This document shows positions 1-7,351 of a DNA stretch of 33,535 bases, in pieces. The stretch's first letter is position 1. The number at the start of each line of letters is the position of its first letter. Origin of the DNA: Acidimicrobiia bacterium (GTDB lineage: Bacteria > Actinomycetota > Acidimicrobiia > Spongiisociales > ZC4RG35); assembly GCA_025937235.1 (NCBI GenBank), contig JAICRU010000029.1, positions 1 through 33,535 on the forward strand. The letters run 5' to 3'. Made by a program: the position numbers and the translations under genes. Below the pieces are notes generated by a model. That model saw only the letters and a list, made by a program, of their open reading frames with translations. It was not told where the DNA came from and did no database searches.

Positions 1-248
1 ACGGCGTCAGCATCACCGGCCTCGATCACAAGACATCGGCCCTGGTGACGATCGCGGCCCTTGTTGCCACCGAGGCGGACATCCCCTCGTATCACACCGC
101 GATCGACCGTGCCCATGCCGCTGGGGCCGACGACGAGGAGATCGTGCAGACGCTGATCTGCATCGCGCCGCTGGTTGGGGCGGCCCGAATCGCCTCCGCC
201 GCGCCGCAGGTGGGATTCTTCCTGGGAGACAGTGAGGCCATCGACTAG
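1..248 (+). CDS. Carboxymuconolactone decarboxylase-like (CMD/AhpD-fold) protein, 5' truncated
   Basis: The reading frame is open from base 3 to the TAG at 246-248; the true start lies upstream of the window. The visible 81 residues have the helical CMD-family pattern: a helix with LVTIAALVATEA, then a charged segment, then the helix EIVQTLICIAPLVGAARI. The same pattern recurs in the gene at 2619, so the two are paralogues on either side of the LuxR regulator. No CxxC pair is visible in this part, and the only cysteine is in LICIAP, so an AhpD-like peroxidase role is not supported. Substrate and function are unknown. Family assignment is from pattern recognition of a fragment. Confidence 0.6.
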   Translation, partial: GVSITGLDHKTSALVTIAALVATEADIPSYHTAIDRAHAAGADDEEIVQTLICIAPLVGAARIASAAPQVGFFLGDSEAID

Positions 249-293
249 CCCGGTCCTGGGGCGTCGTTTGCACATCCCAAGCCTCGCTCCGCC

Positions 294-299
294 TACCAT
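294..299 (+). promoter_or_regulatory. Putative leaderless -10 element of the LuxR gene
   Basis: TACCAT ends 6 nt before the GTG at 306, so transcription would begin at or next to the start codon. No Shine-Dalgarno sequence precedes that GTG. No convincing -35 box is seen; TTTGCA at 267-272 is too far away (21-nt spacer). Confidence 0.4.
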
Positions 300-305
300 T
301 TCCCG

Positions 306-2531
306 GTGACATCGGTTCGAAGCCGAGCCACGCAGAGCTCGACGCACGGCCCGGATTCCTTCGAGATACACGATCTCGATCTGCGCCCGCCCTCCCTCCA
401 CGAAGGGATGCTGGGGCGCGGGCATCTCCTGGATCGGGTTCGGTCTCTTGACGACGCCCGTGTCGTCGTGGTGGTGGCCCCGGCCGGATACGGAAAGACC
501 ACTCTGCTGACGCAATGGATGACGTCTGCGTCGCCGCCGGCGGCGTGGCTCTCACTCGATCCCGCCGACAATGATCCGGTTGGGCTTTTACGCCGTCTCT
601 GGGCCGCCTTCGATCATGCAGGCATGATCATGCCGGACAGAAGGACGGGCGCCCGCTTCTCATCGAGACCTTCCGCCGCAGACGGCATCCCGCGCCTCGT
701 CTCGGCCCTGCAACCCGGGGCGGAAGGCGGGCTCTTCTTCATCGACCATCTCGACGCACTCCGCACCAGGGCCTCCTGGGACGTGATCGCGGCCTTGATC
801 CATCAACTCGAGGGCAGGGTTCGGTTGATCCTGGCTTCGCGTGCCGAGCCCAGGCTCCCGATTGCCGATCTTCGAGCTCGCGGTTTCGTCGCCGAGTTGA
901 CTGCATCGGATCTCGCCTTCGACGTGCACGAGGCGGCTGGTCTGCTCGATTACGTCGGTGTCGAGCCCGGTTACGACATTGCCGACCTAATGGCCCGCTC
1001 CGAGGGCTGGCCGGTGGGCGTGTACCTGGCCGCCCTCGCCATGAAATCAGGGTCGAATGAGGTCTCGCCGGTCACGGTGGAGGGAAGCGACGTGTTCATC
1101 GCAAGGTACCTCCGTAGTGCGATCCTCGATCGTCTGTCAGGGCCGAAGCGGACGTTCCTGATCCGGACGTCGATCCTCGATCGTCTGAGTGGTCCCCTGT
1201 GCGATGCCGTGCTCGAGACGACGGGGTCGGAGCGCCTGATCGATAGCGTCGTGCAGTCGAACCTTCTCATAGTCCCACTCGACCGTGTCCGGGAGTGGTA
1301 CCGCTATCACCACATGTTCCAGGACCTGCTCCAAGCGGAGTTGCGGCTACGCGAGCCCTCTGCGGTGGAGGGACTGCATCGCCGGGCCGCGGAGTGGTTC
1401 GAGAACAATGGCCATCCGGAATTGGCCATCCGCCACGCTCAGGCCGCAGGTGACGTTTCCGGGGTGGCGGGGCTCATGGAGCGCATCGCTCGCACCACCT
1501 ACTCCACAGGTCGATCGGACACCGTGTTCGGCTGGCTCGACTGGCTCGAGGAGCGAGGCGGGCTGGCCGGCCATCCCGCTTCCGCAGCGCTTGGCGCCCT
1601 GGCGGCAGCCCTCAGTGGTGATGCTCTGCGAAGCGGGCGACTGTTGGATCTCATCGGCGATCAATCGCATCCGTTGGCTCGGCTGGTTGCTGCTCTGCGC
1701 TGTCAGTCCGGGGTGACAACCATGATCGCCGATGCCCGCCAGGCGCGTGACGCGTTCCCGCCCGGCTCGGAGTGGACGCCGGCCTGCATCACCGTGGAAG
1801 GGCTGGGATGGATGTGGCTCGGGGATACTGAGCAGGCCGATTCGTTGTTCGCTCAGGCCATCTCGATGGCGGAACCTCTTCTTGCCGTGCCGACCGCGAC
1901 GATCGCACTCTCCGAACGAGCCTTGATCGCCATGCAGTCGCGCGACTGGGCCGGCGCAGAAGCCGCCTGCGGGACGGCCCTCCGCCTGCTCCTCGACCAT
2001 GGATTGGATGGGTACTCCACGAGCGCGCTCACCTTCGTAGTCGCGGCACGTCTCGCCCGCCACCGCAACGACATCCCACGCGCTCGGGAATTGCTCGCTC
2101 AAGCCGTGCGACTTCGCCCTCAACTCAACGCCTCGCTTCCCGGGATTTCGGTCCAGACGGGCATCGAGATGGCGAGGGCACATGTCGAGCTGGCGGAGGT
2201 GGCGGGGGCCAGGCTGATCCTCCGTGAGATGCGTGTCATCCTCAATCAGTGCCCCGACCTCGGTCTCCTTCCGGGCCAACGGGAGGAGCTGGCCCGGTCG
2301 ATGGCCGACATGAAGCCCGGGAACGTAGGTCCTTCGATGTTGACCACGGCCGAGCTGCGTCTCCTGCCGTTGCTGGCCAGTCATCACACCTTCCCCGAGA
2401 TCGGGGAACGTCTCTATATCTCTCGCCATACCGTCAAGACCCAGGCGATGTCGATCTATCGCAAGCTGGGGGCGTCGTCGCGAAGCGAGGCGGTTCGAAT
2501 CGCGGGTGAAGCCGGGCTGCTCGGCACCTGA
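306..2531 (+). CDS. LuxR-family transcriptional regulator of the large MalT-like (LAL) type
   Basis: The 741-aa protein matches the usual LAL size. An N-terminal STAND-type NTPase carries the Walker A motif APAGYGKTTL at about residues 58-67. Next come the ARM-like segment with YRYHHMFQDLL near residue 340 and a long helical TPR-like middle. The C-terminal LuxR helix-turn-helix (about 677-741) contains LTTAELRLLPLLA and ISRHTVKTQAMSIYRKLG. Such proteins bind ATP and an inducer, oligomerise and activate transcription. The GTG start is favoured by the -10-like hexamer 6 nt upstream and by the lack of a better start before the conserved region. CMD-like paralogues flank the gene, so they or their operons are the obvious candidate targets. 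The inducer is unknown. Confidence 0.9.
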   Translation: MTSVRSRATQSSTHGPDSFEIHDLDLRPPSLHEGMLGRGHLLDRVRSLDDARVVVVVAPAGYGKTTLLTQWMTSASPPAAWLSLDPADNDPVGLLRRLWAAFDHAGMIMPDRRTGARFSSRPSAADGIPRLVSALQPGAEGGLFFIDHLDALRTRASWDVIAALIHQLEGRVRLILASRAEPRLPIADLRARGFVAELTASDLAFDVHEAAGLLDYVGVEPGYDIADLMARSEGWPVGVYLAALAMKSGSNEVSPVTVEGSDVFIARYLRSAILDRLSGPKRTFLIRTSILDRLSGPLCDAVLETTGSERLIDSVVQSNLLIVPLDRVREWYRYHHMFQDLLQAELRLREPSAVEGLHRRAAEWFENNGHPELAIRHAQAAGDVSGVAGLMERIARTTYSTGRSDTVFGWLDWLEERGGLAGHPASAALGALAAALSGDALRSGRLLDLIGDQSHPLARLVAALRCQSGVTTMIADARQARDAFPPGSEWTPACITVEGLGWMWLGDTEQADSLFAQAISMAEPLLAVPTATIALSERALIAMQSRDWAGAEAACGTALRLLLDHGLDGYSTSALTFVVAARLARHRNDIPRARELLAQAVRLRPQLNASLPGISVQTGIEMARAHVELAEVAGARLILREMRVILNQCPDLGLLPGQREELARSMADMKPGNVGPSMLTTAELRLLPLLASHHTFPEIGERLYISRHTVKTQAMSIYRKLGASSRSEAVRIAGEAGLLGT

Positions 2532-2618
2532 CATTTCACCCCCCTGAGGCGATGCCGGTGCCGCGGGGGAAGTGTGTCATTGCGGTGGGGCACGCTGGGC
2601 CATCTCGAGAGGTGAACG

Positions 2619-2942
2619 ATGGACTCCGAAAGCATGGGACAGACCCTCAAGGAGCTGAAAGACGCTGCCGACCCGAGTCCGTCGCTCACGGCGTTCGGTC
2701 CTGGCGCCCTCGATCAGAGGACCCGGGGTTTGGTCGGCATCGGCGCCGCCGTCTCACTCGGTGCATCGACGCCGACGTATCGCCGATTGATCGACGAGGC
2801 ACGTCAGGGAGGCGCCACGGCTGACGACTGCATCGGTGCGTTCATAGCGGCCGCCCCGGTGGCCGGAGCCGTGCGCCTGGTGACGGGGGCCCCCCGTCTT
2901 GCATCCGCCCTGGGGTACGACGTGGGCCAGGCCCTCGAATGA
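2619..2942 (+). CDS. Carboxymuconolactone decarboxylase-like (CMD-fold) protein
   Basis: This 107-aa protein starts at an ATG with a good ribosome-binding site, GAGAGGTG at 2606-2613. It has the CMD-like layout FGPGALDQRTRGLVGIG, then ASTPTYRRLIDEARQGGAT, then IGAFIAAAPVAGAVRLVTGAP, closely matching the truncated gene at the window start. The only cysteine in the helix where AhpD has CxxC is in DDCIGAF, so a thiol peroxidase or reductase reaction is unlikely. Its stop overlaps the next gene's ATG (ATGA, 2939-2942), so it is probably translated as a unit with the lipoprotein gene. The gene lies 87 bp after the LuxR gene. Biochemical role unknown. Confidence 0.65.
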   Translation: MDSESMGQTLKELKDAADPSPSLTAFGPGALDQRTRGLVGIGAAVSLGASTPTYRRLIDEARQGGATADDCIGAFIAAAPVAGAVRLVTGAPRLASALGYDVGQALE

Positions 2943-4390
2943 GGAATACGACTCGCAGGACGGCAGTCATCGCGGTCCTGGCCCTGGCGGTATCGGCGTG
3001 TGGCTCGGACGAGATCTCCGTCGAGGAGGCCCAGGCCCAGTTCTGCGCCGACGTCGAGGAGTACGTGACCGCCCTCGACACCTACGGCGGCTTGTTCGAC
3101 GACGTGGAGTTGACCGTCGGCGACGTGCGATCGGCGGCGGATGACCTCGATTCAGCGCGTGAGGCGGTCGGTGAATCCGCCGCCGTGTTCCGAGGCGCGG
3201 TCGAGGCAGATCCCGACACGGCAGTGACCATCGAGCTCTTGGAATCCGATTCGATCACGACCGTTCAGGAGGCGGAGGAGGACTTCGACGACTCCGTGGC
3301 CGGGATCAACGACCGAACCCAGGTAGTGGATGCCGGGGTTCGCTTCACCTCGGCCGCCTATGCCCTCCAGGTCGCCTGGGTGCGGTTGTTTGCCGATGCC
3401 GGCTGCATCGAGGACGAGGATGAAGCCACGGAGTGGGTGTCCGGATATGTGTCGGCGCTGCAGACCGACCTGGCGACAATCGGCCTCTATGGGGGCAGGA
3501 TCGACGGGATCTACGGCCCCGAGACGATCGCCGCCGTGGAGAGGCTCCAGGACGAGGCCGGTCTCGAGGTGACCGGTCTTCCCGACCCTGCCACCCAACG
3601 CACCCTCGCCGAACGTCTCGACCAGGGCGAATCGGCCCAGGTGGCGGCGCTGCAGGGGATCCTGACCGCCACGGGCCACTACACCGGGCCGGTAGACGGT
3701 GTCTGGTCGAACGCGGTCGAAGAGGCGTTGAAGGCGCTGCAATCCGAGCTCGGCGTCCCGGCCACGGGGGTGGTCGATGCCGCCACGATGCGCGCCTTCG
3801 AGGCTGCATTGACCGAGGCGGGGAACCCGCCGGCACCGGAGCCCACCGACCCGGTCCCCTCCGCCCCACCGTCCACCTCGGGTCCGGCTACGACGGAGCC
3901 GGCTCCCGCTACGACGGCCCCACCGGCGCCTGCGACGACAGCGCCGGCCCCGCCAACCACGGCCGCGCTCCCCACGACCGTGCCCCCTGTCGCAGGCGGC
4001 ATCCTCGATGTGCTGGCGGATGCAGGTCAGTTCACCCAACTACTGGCTGCCATCGACACCGCCGGGCTCACCGAGACCCTCTCCGGGGGTGGGCCGTTCA
4101 CCATTTTCGCCCCGACCGACGAGGCCTTCGCCCAGCTGGCAGATTCGCTTCCGACCGAGCCGGAGGCGCTGCAGGCAGTCCTGCTCTATCACGTGGTCGA
4201 AGACAACCTGGGAGCCTTCGATTTGATCGGCCTGGGATCGGTGACGACCTCCCAGGGCGGCACGGTGGCGATCTCGGTGACCGGGGGACAGATCGTCCTG
4301 AACGACGTCTCGACGATCACCATCAGCAATGTGCTGGGGTCCAACGGAGTTGTGCACGTGGTCAACGCGGTGCTGGTGCCCCCGGCGTAG
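2939..4390 (+). CDS. Lipoprotein with two peptidoglycan-binding domains and a C-terminal FAS1 (fasciclin) domain
   Basis: This 483-aa protein begins with a lipoprotein signal peptide; the lipobox LAVSAC puts the lipidated cysteine at residue 21. Residues 22-170 form an acidic, probably helical region of no family I recognise. Two PG_binding_1 repeats follow, about 172-226 (GLYGGRIDGIYGPETIAAV) and 235-290 (GHYTGPVDGVWSNAVEEAL). A Pro/Thr/Ala-rich linker spans about 295-352. The FAS1 domain (354-482) has FTIFAPTDEAFAQL and LLYHVVED and ends NGVVHVVNAVLVP. It is probably anchored to the outer face of the membrane, gripping the wall and using FAS1 for adhesion. The start overlaps the upstream CMD gene by ATGA. 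The domain combination is unusual but each domain is clear. Confidence 0.9.
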   Translation: MRNTTRRTAVIAVLALAVSACGSDEISVEEAQAQFCADVEEYVTALDTYGGLFDDVELTVGDVRSAADDLDSAREAVGESAAVFRGAVEADPDTAVTIELLESDSITTVQEAEEDFDDSVAGINDRTQVVDAGVRFTSAAYALQVAWVRLFADAGCIEDEDEATEWVSGYVSALQTDLATIGLYGGRIDGIYGPETIAAVERLQDEAGLEVTGLPDPATQRTLAERLDQGESAQVAALQGILTATGHYTGPVDGVWSNAVEEALKALQSELGVPATGVVDAATMRAFEAALTEAGNPPAPEPTDPVPSAPPSTSGPATTEPAPATTAPPAPATTAPAPPTTAALPTTVPPVAGGILDVLADAGQFTQLLAAIDTAGLTETLSGGGPFTIFAPTDEAFAQLADSLPTEPEALQAVLLYHVVEDNLGAFDLIGLGSVTTSQGGTVAISVTGGQIVLNDVSTITISNVLGSNGVVHVVNAVLVPPA

Positions 4391-4417
4391 ATGACCGCTG
4401 CAACGCGACTGCTCTGA
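4391..4417 (+). other. Possible 8-codon coupling ORF between the FAS1 gene and the UPF0126 gene
   Basis: The TAG stop at 4388-4390 is followed without a gap by ATG at 4391. This opens a frame reading MTAATRLL and stops at TGA 4415-4417, overlapping the ATG at 4417 of the UPF0126 gene (TGATG). Ribosomes could re-initiate twice and so be handed on to the next gene. No Shine-Dalgarno sequence precedes either ATG. The arrangement may be accidental. Confidence 0.3.
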
Positions 4418-5100
4418 TGGAGAGCACCCTGGTAACGCCCCCACTTTGGATAGAGCTGACGACGATCGTCTCCGGCGCTCTGGCCGGCGCCGTTTACGCC
4501 GCCACCAGGGGCCTCGACGCGGTGGGCCTGGGGGCAATGGCAGTCGTCGGGGGCCTGGGAGGTGGGATGATCAGGGACATCATGCTCGGGACCGTCCCGC
4601 TGGCTTTGACGAATCCGGTCTACCTGTACACCGTGGCCGGGGCCGCAATCTTCGGGATGTTCTTTGGTTCCGCGGTCGAGCGAATGCACCTGTTGCTCGC
4701 CACCGTCAGCACCGTTTCCCTGGGTTTGTTCACTGTGGTTGGGGCCTCACGCGCCCTCCTCCTCGACCTGCCCCTTGGCTCCGCGGTCCTGGTCGGCGTG
4801 GTCACGGGGATCGGCGGAGGGATTCTTCTCGATGTGATCGTGGGTGACGTCCCACCCAGGGCCTTCAGGAGAGGGGCGCCATTCGCCACGGCGGCCCTGG
4901 TCGGGGCGATTGTCTTTGTCGCACTGTCGGAGCTCACCGATCTCGGCACCGACCTCATCGCGATCGCCTGTGTGTTCCTCGTCGCGGCCGTCAGGGGTGT
5001 GGGGATCTGGCGAGGATGGGTGACACCCGGGCCCATCGACTTGACCCCCAAGGAGCTGCGCAGACAGAGATCCGAATCGCCGCCCCAGTCAGCCGAGTGA
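4417..5100 (+). CDS. UPF0126 / TRIC-type membrane protein (putative glycine or cation channel)
   Basis: This 227-aa hydrophobic protein contains the two half-repeats typical of UPF0126: GLGGGMIRD at residues 46-54 and GIGGGILLD at 131-139, each followed by a glycine-rich turn. About seven membrane segments are visible. The C-terminal tail (205-227) is charged and cytoplasmic-looking. The family resembles eukaryotic TRIC channels; some members have been annotated as glycine transporters, so the substrate is open. I chose the ATG at 4417 because the hydrophobic domain begins right after it, although the frame is open far upstream inside the FAS1 gene. The 3' end overlaps the convergent cupin gene by 12 bp. 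Confidence 0.85.
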   Translation: MESTLVTPPLWIELTTIVSGALAGAVYAATRGLDAVGLGAMAVVGGLGGGMIRDIMLGTVPLALTNPVYLYTVAGAAIFGMFFGSAVERMHLLLATVSTVSLGLFTVVGASRALLLDLPLGSAVLVGVVTGIGGGILLDVIVGDVPPRAFRRGAPFATAALVGAIVFVALSELTDLGTDLIAIACVFLVAAVRGVGIWRGWVTPGPIDLTPKELRRQRSESPPQSAE

Positions 5101-5532
5101 CGGGTGCGCTTCGTCGCTCGGGGACCAGGGCGGCTCGCCCACCTCGGTGATGTGCGGCCGGTCGGAAGCCGTCACCCAGAAGCCGACCAGCGAGGCCGAG
5201 AGATCGGGATGGGGGTTGAGGGCCCGATGAACGACGCCGATCGGCTCGGTGTAGACGTCACCAGCGGAGAAGTGCTCCGACCGCCCCTCGTACTGAAGGG
5301 TCACGATCCCGCGTAGGAGGACGAAGTAGACGATCCCGTTGTGGACGTGCCAGGTGGCGGTGCGCCCCGGGCCCAGCTCCGACAGCTGGACGTTGACCCG
5401 TGCCTCGGGATCCCGAGGCAGACGGGCTTCGATCGCGTCGAGCAAGGTTTGACGGACATGAGAGCCATCCGGTGGGAGCAGCCCGGTGAGTAGCAAGGTC
5501 ATGGTGTCGGGGTCGACCCGTGCTTCGCTCAC
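5089..5532 (-). CDS. Small single-domain cupin protein
   Basis: This 147-aa protein contains one cupin barrel. Motif 1 is seen as PGRTATWHVHNGIVYFVLLR, with metal-ligand-like His62 and His64. Motif 2 is GDVYTEPIGVVHRALN, with His102. The glutamate normally found in motif 1 (HxHx3-4E) is not present; hydrophobic residues occupy that place, so metal binding may be three-histidine or lost. The GTG start overlaps the TGA of the upstream ligase gene (GTGA at 5529-5532), so it is likely co-translated with it. Function unknown: cupins include dioxygenases, epimerases and ligand-binding proteins. The link with a glutamate-cysteine-ligase-like enzyme could point to thiol or amino-acid chemistry. Confidence 0.75.
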   Translation of the reverse strand: MSEARVDPDTMTLLLTGLLPPDGSHVRQTLLDAIEARLPRDPEARVNVQLSELGPGRTATWHVHNGIVYFVLLRGIVTLQYEGRSEHFSAGDVYTEPIGVVHRALNPHPDLSASLVGFWVTASDRPHITEVGEPPWSPSDEAHPSLG

Positions 5533-6662
5533 AACCCGAACATCGTGTCTTCGATCAGGTGGTCGACGACGGCCTCCAGGGCCTCGCGCTCGCCGGCGCC
5601 CCCTTCCAGGGCGCCGTGGTAGACCGCGCGCTGCCGATGGGCACTGGTCCCTTCCCTGACGATGTCCCGTATGTGACGAATCTGCTCTATGACGTCGAAC
5701 TCCAGCGCATCCTGGGCCAACATCTCGATCGCCTCTTCCATCAGTGCAGGGAAAGCGACGAGCTCACCCCGGCCGAAGTCGATCAGGCTGCCATCGGTCC
5801 CGTATCGCTGGGCGCGCCACATGTTCTCCGAGATCAGGAATGGGGAGTACAGCCGCCATCTCTGGTTGCGCCGGCGTAGCCGGAACATGTACCCGAGCAG
5901 ACACAGATAGAGGGCGGCGACGGTGATGGCGTCGTCGAGCCGGGTGCAGACATCGGTCACCCTCATCTCGAGGGTCGGGTAGCGCGCCGATGGCCTTATG
6001 TCCCACCAGAGCTTGGTGGCGTCCTCGATGATCCCAGCCTCGACCAGGATGCTCACGGTCCGCTCGTACTCCCCCCACGACTCGAATTCTTCCGGGATCC
6101 CGGTTCGAGGCAGATTCTGGAAGATGACCGGCCGGTATGCGAGCAACCCGGTCTCGGTCCCGCCCCAGAACGGTGACGACGTGCTCAGGGCGAGGAGGTG
6201 GGGGAGCATGTAACGGATCTGATTCATGAGGTCGAGGCGAAGGTGGTCGTCCTCGATACCCACGTGGACATGCATCCCGCAGATCACGAGCTGGCGGGCC
6301 ACTACCTGATAGTCCGCGGCGAGACGTTGATACCTGGGCTGCTCGGTCGTCTCCTGCTCCATCCAGTTGGCGAAGGGGTGGGTGGAGGCAGCGATGATGG
6401 CCGCTCCGAACTCAGCGACGACCCCGGCCAGGTCGCGACGGAGCCCGGCCAGATCGTCCCTGGCTTCGGAGAGCTTGGCGCACACCTTGGTCCCGACTTC
6501 GATCTGAGCCTTCAGGAACTCGGGTGTCACCTGAGGGCCGAGGACCTGGCGGAGTGAGTCCCACAGCTCGGGAGGCGGGTCCTTGACCAGCTCCCGGCTT
6601 TCCCGGTCCACGACGAGATACTCCTCCTCGATGCCTACGGAGAAAGCGGGTCGGTCGATCAC
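5529..6662 (-). CDS. Carboxylate-amine ligase, GCS2/YbdK-type glutamate-cysteine ligase homologue
   Basis: The protein is about 377 aa with the hallmarks of the YbdK/GCS2 family: SVGIEEEYLVVD near the N-terminus, ASTHPFANW, the metal-site segment CGMHVHVGIED, and WWDIRPSARYPTLEMRVTD. These enzymes join glutamate to an amine using ATP; some make gamma-glutamylcysteine and others act on unknown amines, so the product is not certain. I chose GTG 6662 (the preceding codon at 6665 is also GTG) because the conserved domain begins just after it and because TAGCGT (6675-6670) lies 7 nt upstream. The longer frame back to 6779 would overlap tag by more than 100 bp. It lies between tag and the cupin gene on the same strand. 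Confidence 0.85.
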   Translation of the reverse strand: MIDRPAFSVGIEEEYLVVDRESRELVKDPPPELWDSLRQVLGPQVTPEFLKAQIEVGTKVCAKLSEARDDLAGLRRDLAGVVAEFGAAIIAASTHPFANWMEQETTEQPRYQRLAADYQVVARQLVICGMHVHVGIEDDHLRLDLMNQIRYMLPHLLALSTSSPFWGGTETGLLAYRPVIFQNLPRTGIPEEFESWGEYERTVSILVEAGIIEDATKLWWDIRPSARYPTLEMRVTDVCTRLDDAITVAALYLCLLGYMFRLRRRNQRWRLYSPFLISENMWRAQRYGTDGSLIDFGRGELVAFPALMEEAIEMLAQDALEFDVIEQIRHIRDIVREGTSAHRQRAVYHGALEGGAGEREALEAVVDHLIEDTMFGL

Positions 6663-6672
6663 CACGGGAACG

Positions 6673-7275
6673 CTAGAGATCGAGCCCGAGGACGCGACGT
6701 CTGGACGAAGCGCACTCCTCCCGCACGTGACAGCCCTCCAGATGATCGTTGACGAGGCCGATTGCCTGCATGAAGGCATACGTGGTGGTCGGCCCGACGA
6801 AGGACCATCCGCGCCGTTTCAGGTCCTTCGAAATCGCGGTGGATGTCTCGGTCACCGCTGGTATCTCGACCGGGGGTGGTTGCTCGGGCTCGGCCCAAGA
6901 CCAGAAGTAACCGGCGAGGGAGCCCTTTTCCTCGATCAGCTCCAGGGCCCTGCCTGCGTTGTTGATGGTCGAGCGGATCTTGCCCTGATGACGGATGATG
7001 CCGGCATCCCCCAGGAGTCGGGCCACGTCGTCTTCGCCGAACCCGGCCACGATCCCGGGCTCGAATCCGGCGAAGGCGGCCCTGAAGTTCTCCCGCTTGC
7101 GGAGAACCGTGAGCCATGAGAGCCCGGACTGGAAACCCTCCAGGCAGATCTTCTCGAAGAGACGGGTGTCCTCGGTGCTGGGCCGGCCCCATTCCTCGTC
7201 GTGATAAGGCGCGTAGTCCGGGCCCGAGCCCCACCAGCAGCGGGGCATCCCGTCCTCTCCGATGACCAGTTCCAT
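6673..7275 (-). CDS. tag: DNA-3-methyladenine glycosylase I
   Basis: The 200-aa protein has the full Tag pattern. MPRCWWGSGP and YHDEEWGRP supply Cys13 and His25 of the zinc snap. EKICLEGFQSGLSWLTVLRK holds the conserved glutamate (Glu46) and aromatic base-binding residues. The C-terminal VNDHLEGC supplies His178 and Cys182, closing the zinc site. The enzyme removes 3-methyladenine from alkylated DNA as the first step of base excision repair. The ATG start has no Shine-Dalgarno sequence, but TAGCCT lies 7 nt upstream, suggesting a leaderless message. It is divergent from the molybdoenzyme gene across 76 bp and probably leads the operon with the GCS2-like ligase and the cupin. Confidence 0.95.
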   Translation of the reverse strand: MELVIGEDGMPRCWWGSGPDYAPYHDEEWGRPSTEDTRLFEKICLEGFQSGLSWLTVLRKRENFRAAFAGFEPGIVAGFGEDDVARLLGDAGIIRHQGKIRSTINNAGRALELIEEKGSLAGYFWSWAEPEQPPPVEIPAVTETSTAISKDLKRRGWSFVGPTTTYAFMQAIGLVNDHLEGCHVREECASSRRRVLGLDL

Positions 7276-7282
7276 CGTCTGC

Positions 7283-7288
7283 AGGCTA
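7283..7288 (-). promoter_or_regulatory. Putative leaderless -10 element of tag
   Basis: On the minus strand TAGCCT ends 7 nt before the ATG at 7275. It shares a 76-bp divergent spacer with the promoter of the molybdoenzyme gene. No clear -35 box is seen. Confidence 0.45.
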
Positions 7289-7338
7289 TTTGATCATTTG
7301 TTTCGCACGACCCACATGTCATAGGGAGGCGGTGTCCG

Positions 7339-7344
7339 TAGCTT
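7339..7344 (+). promoter_or_regulatory. Putative leaderless -10 element of the molybdoenzyme gene
   Basis: TAGCTT ends 7 nt before the ATG at 7352. A GGGAGG stretch at 7324-7329 is too far from the ATG (22 nt) to act as its ribosome-binding site, which fits a leaderless start. Confidence 0.45.
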
Positions 7345-7351
7345 TGTTGGC

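Noticed and set aside
1120-1187. 17-bp direct repeat CGATCCTCGATCGTCTG at 1120 and 1171
   Set aside because: It encodes the two ILDRLSGP-like segments of the LAL protein that are naturally similar in this family; the spacing is 17 codons, so no insertion is implied.
2492-2501. GGTTCGAATC, resembling a tRNA T-loop
   Set aside because: It lies inside the LuxR helix-turn-helix coding region, encoding AVRIA, and no acceptor or anticodon stem is present around it.
1347-2534. Long open frame antisense to the LuxR gene
   Set aside because: No recognisable protein pattern; the opposite strand encodes the complete LAL C-terminal domain.
2532-2618. 87-bp spacer between the LuxR and CMD genes searched for an extra gene or terminator
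   Set aside because: Only the ribosome-binding site at 2606-2613 is supported; no stable hairpin with a T-tract is seen.
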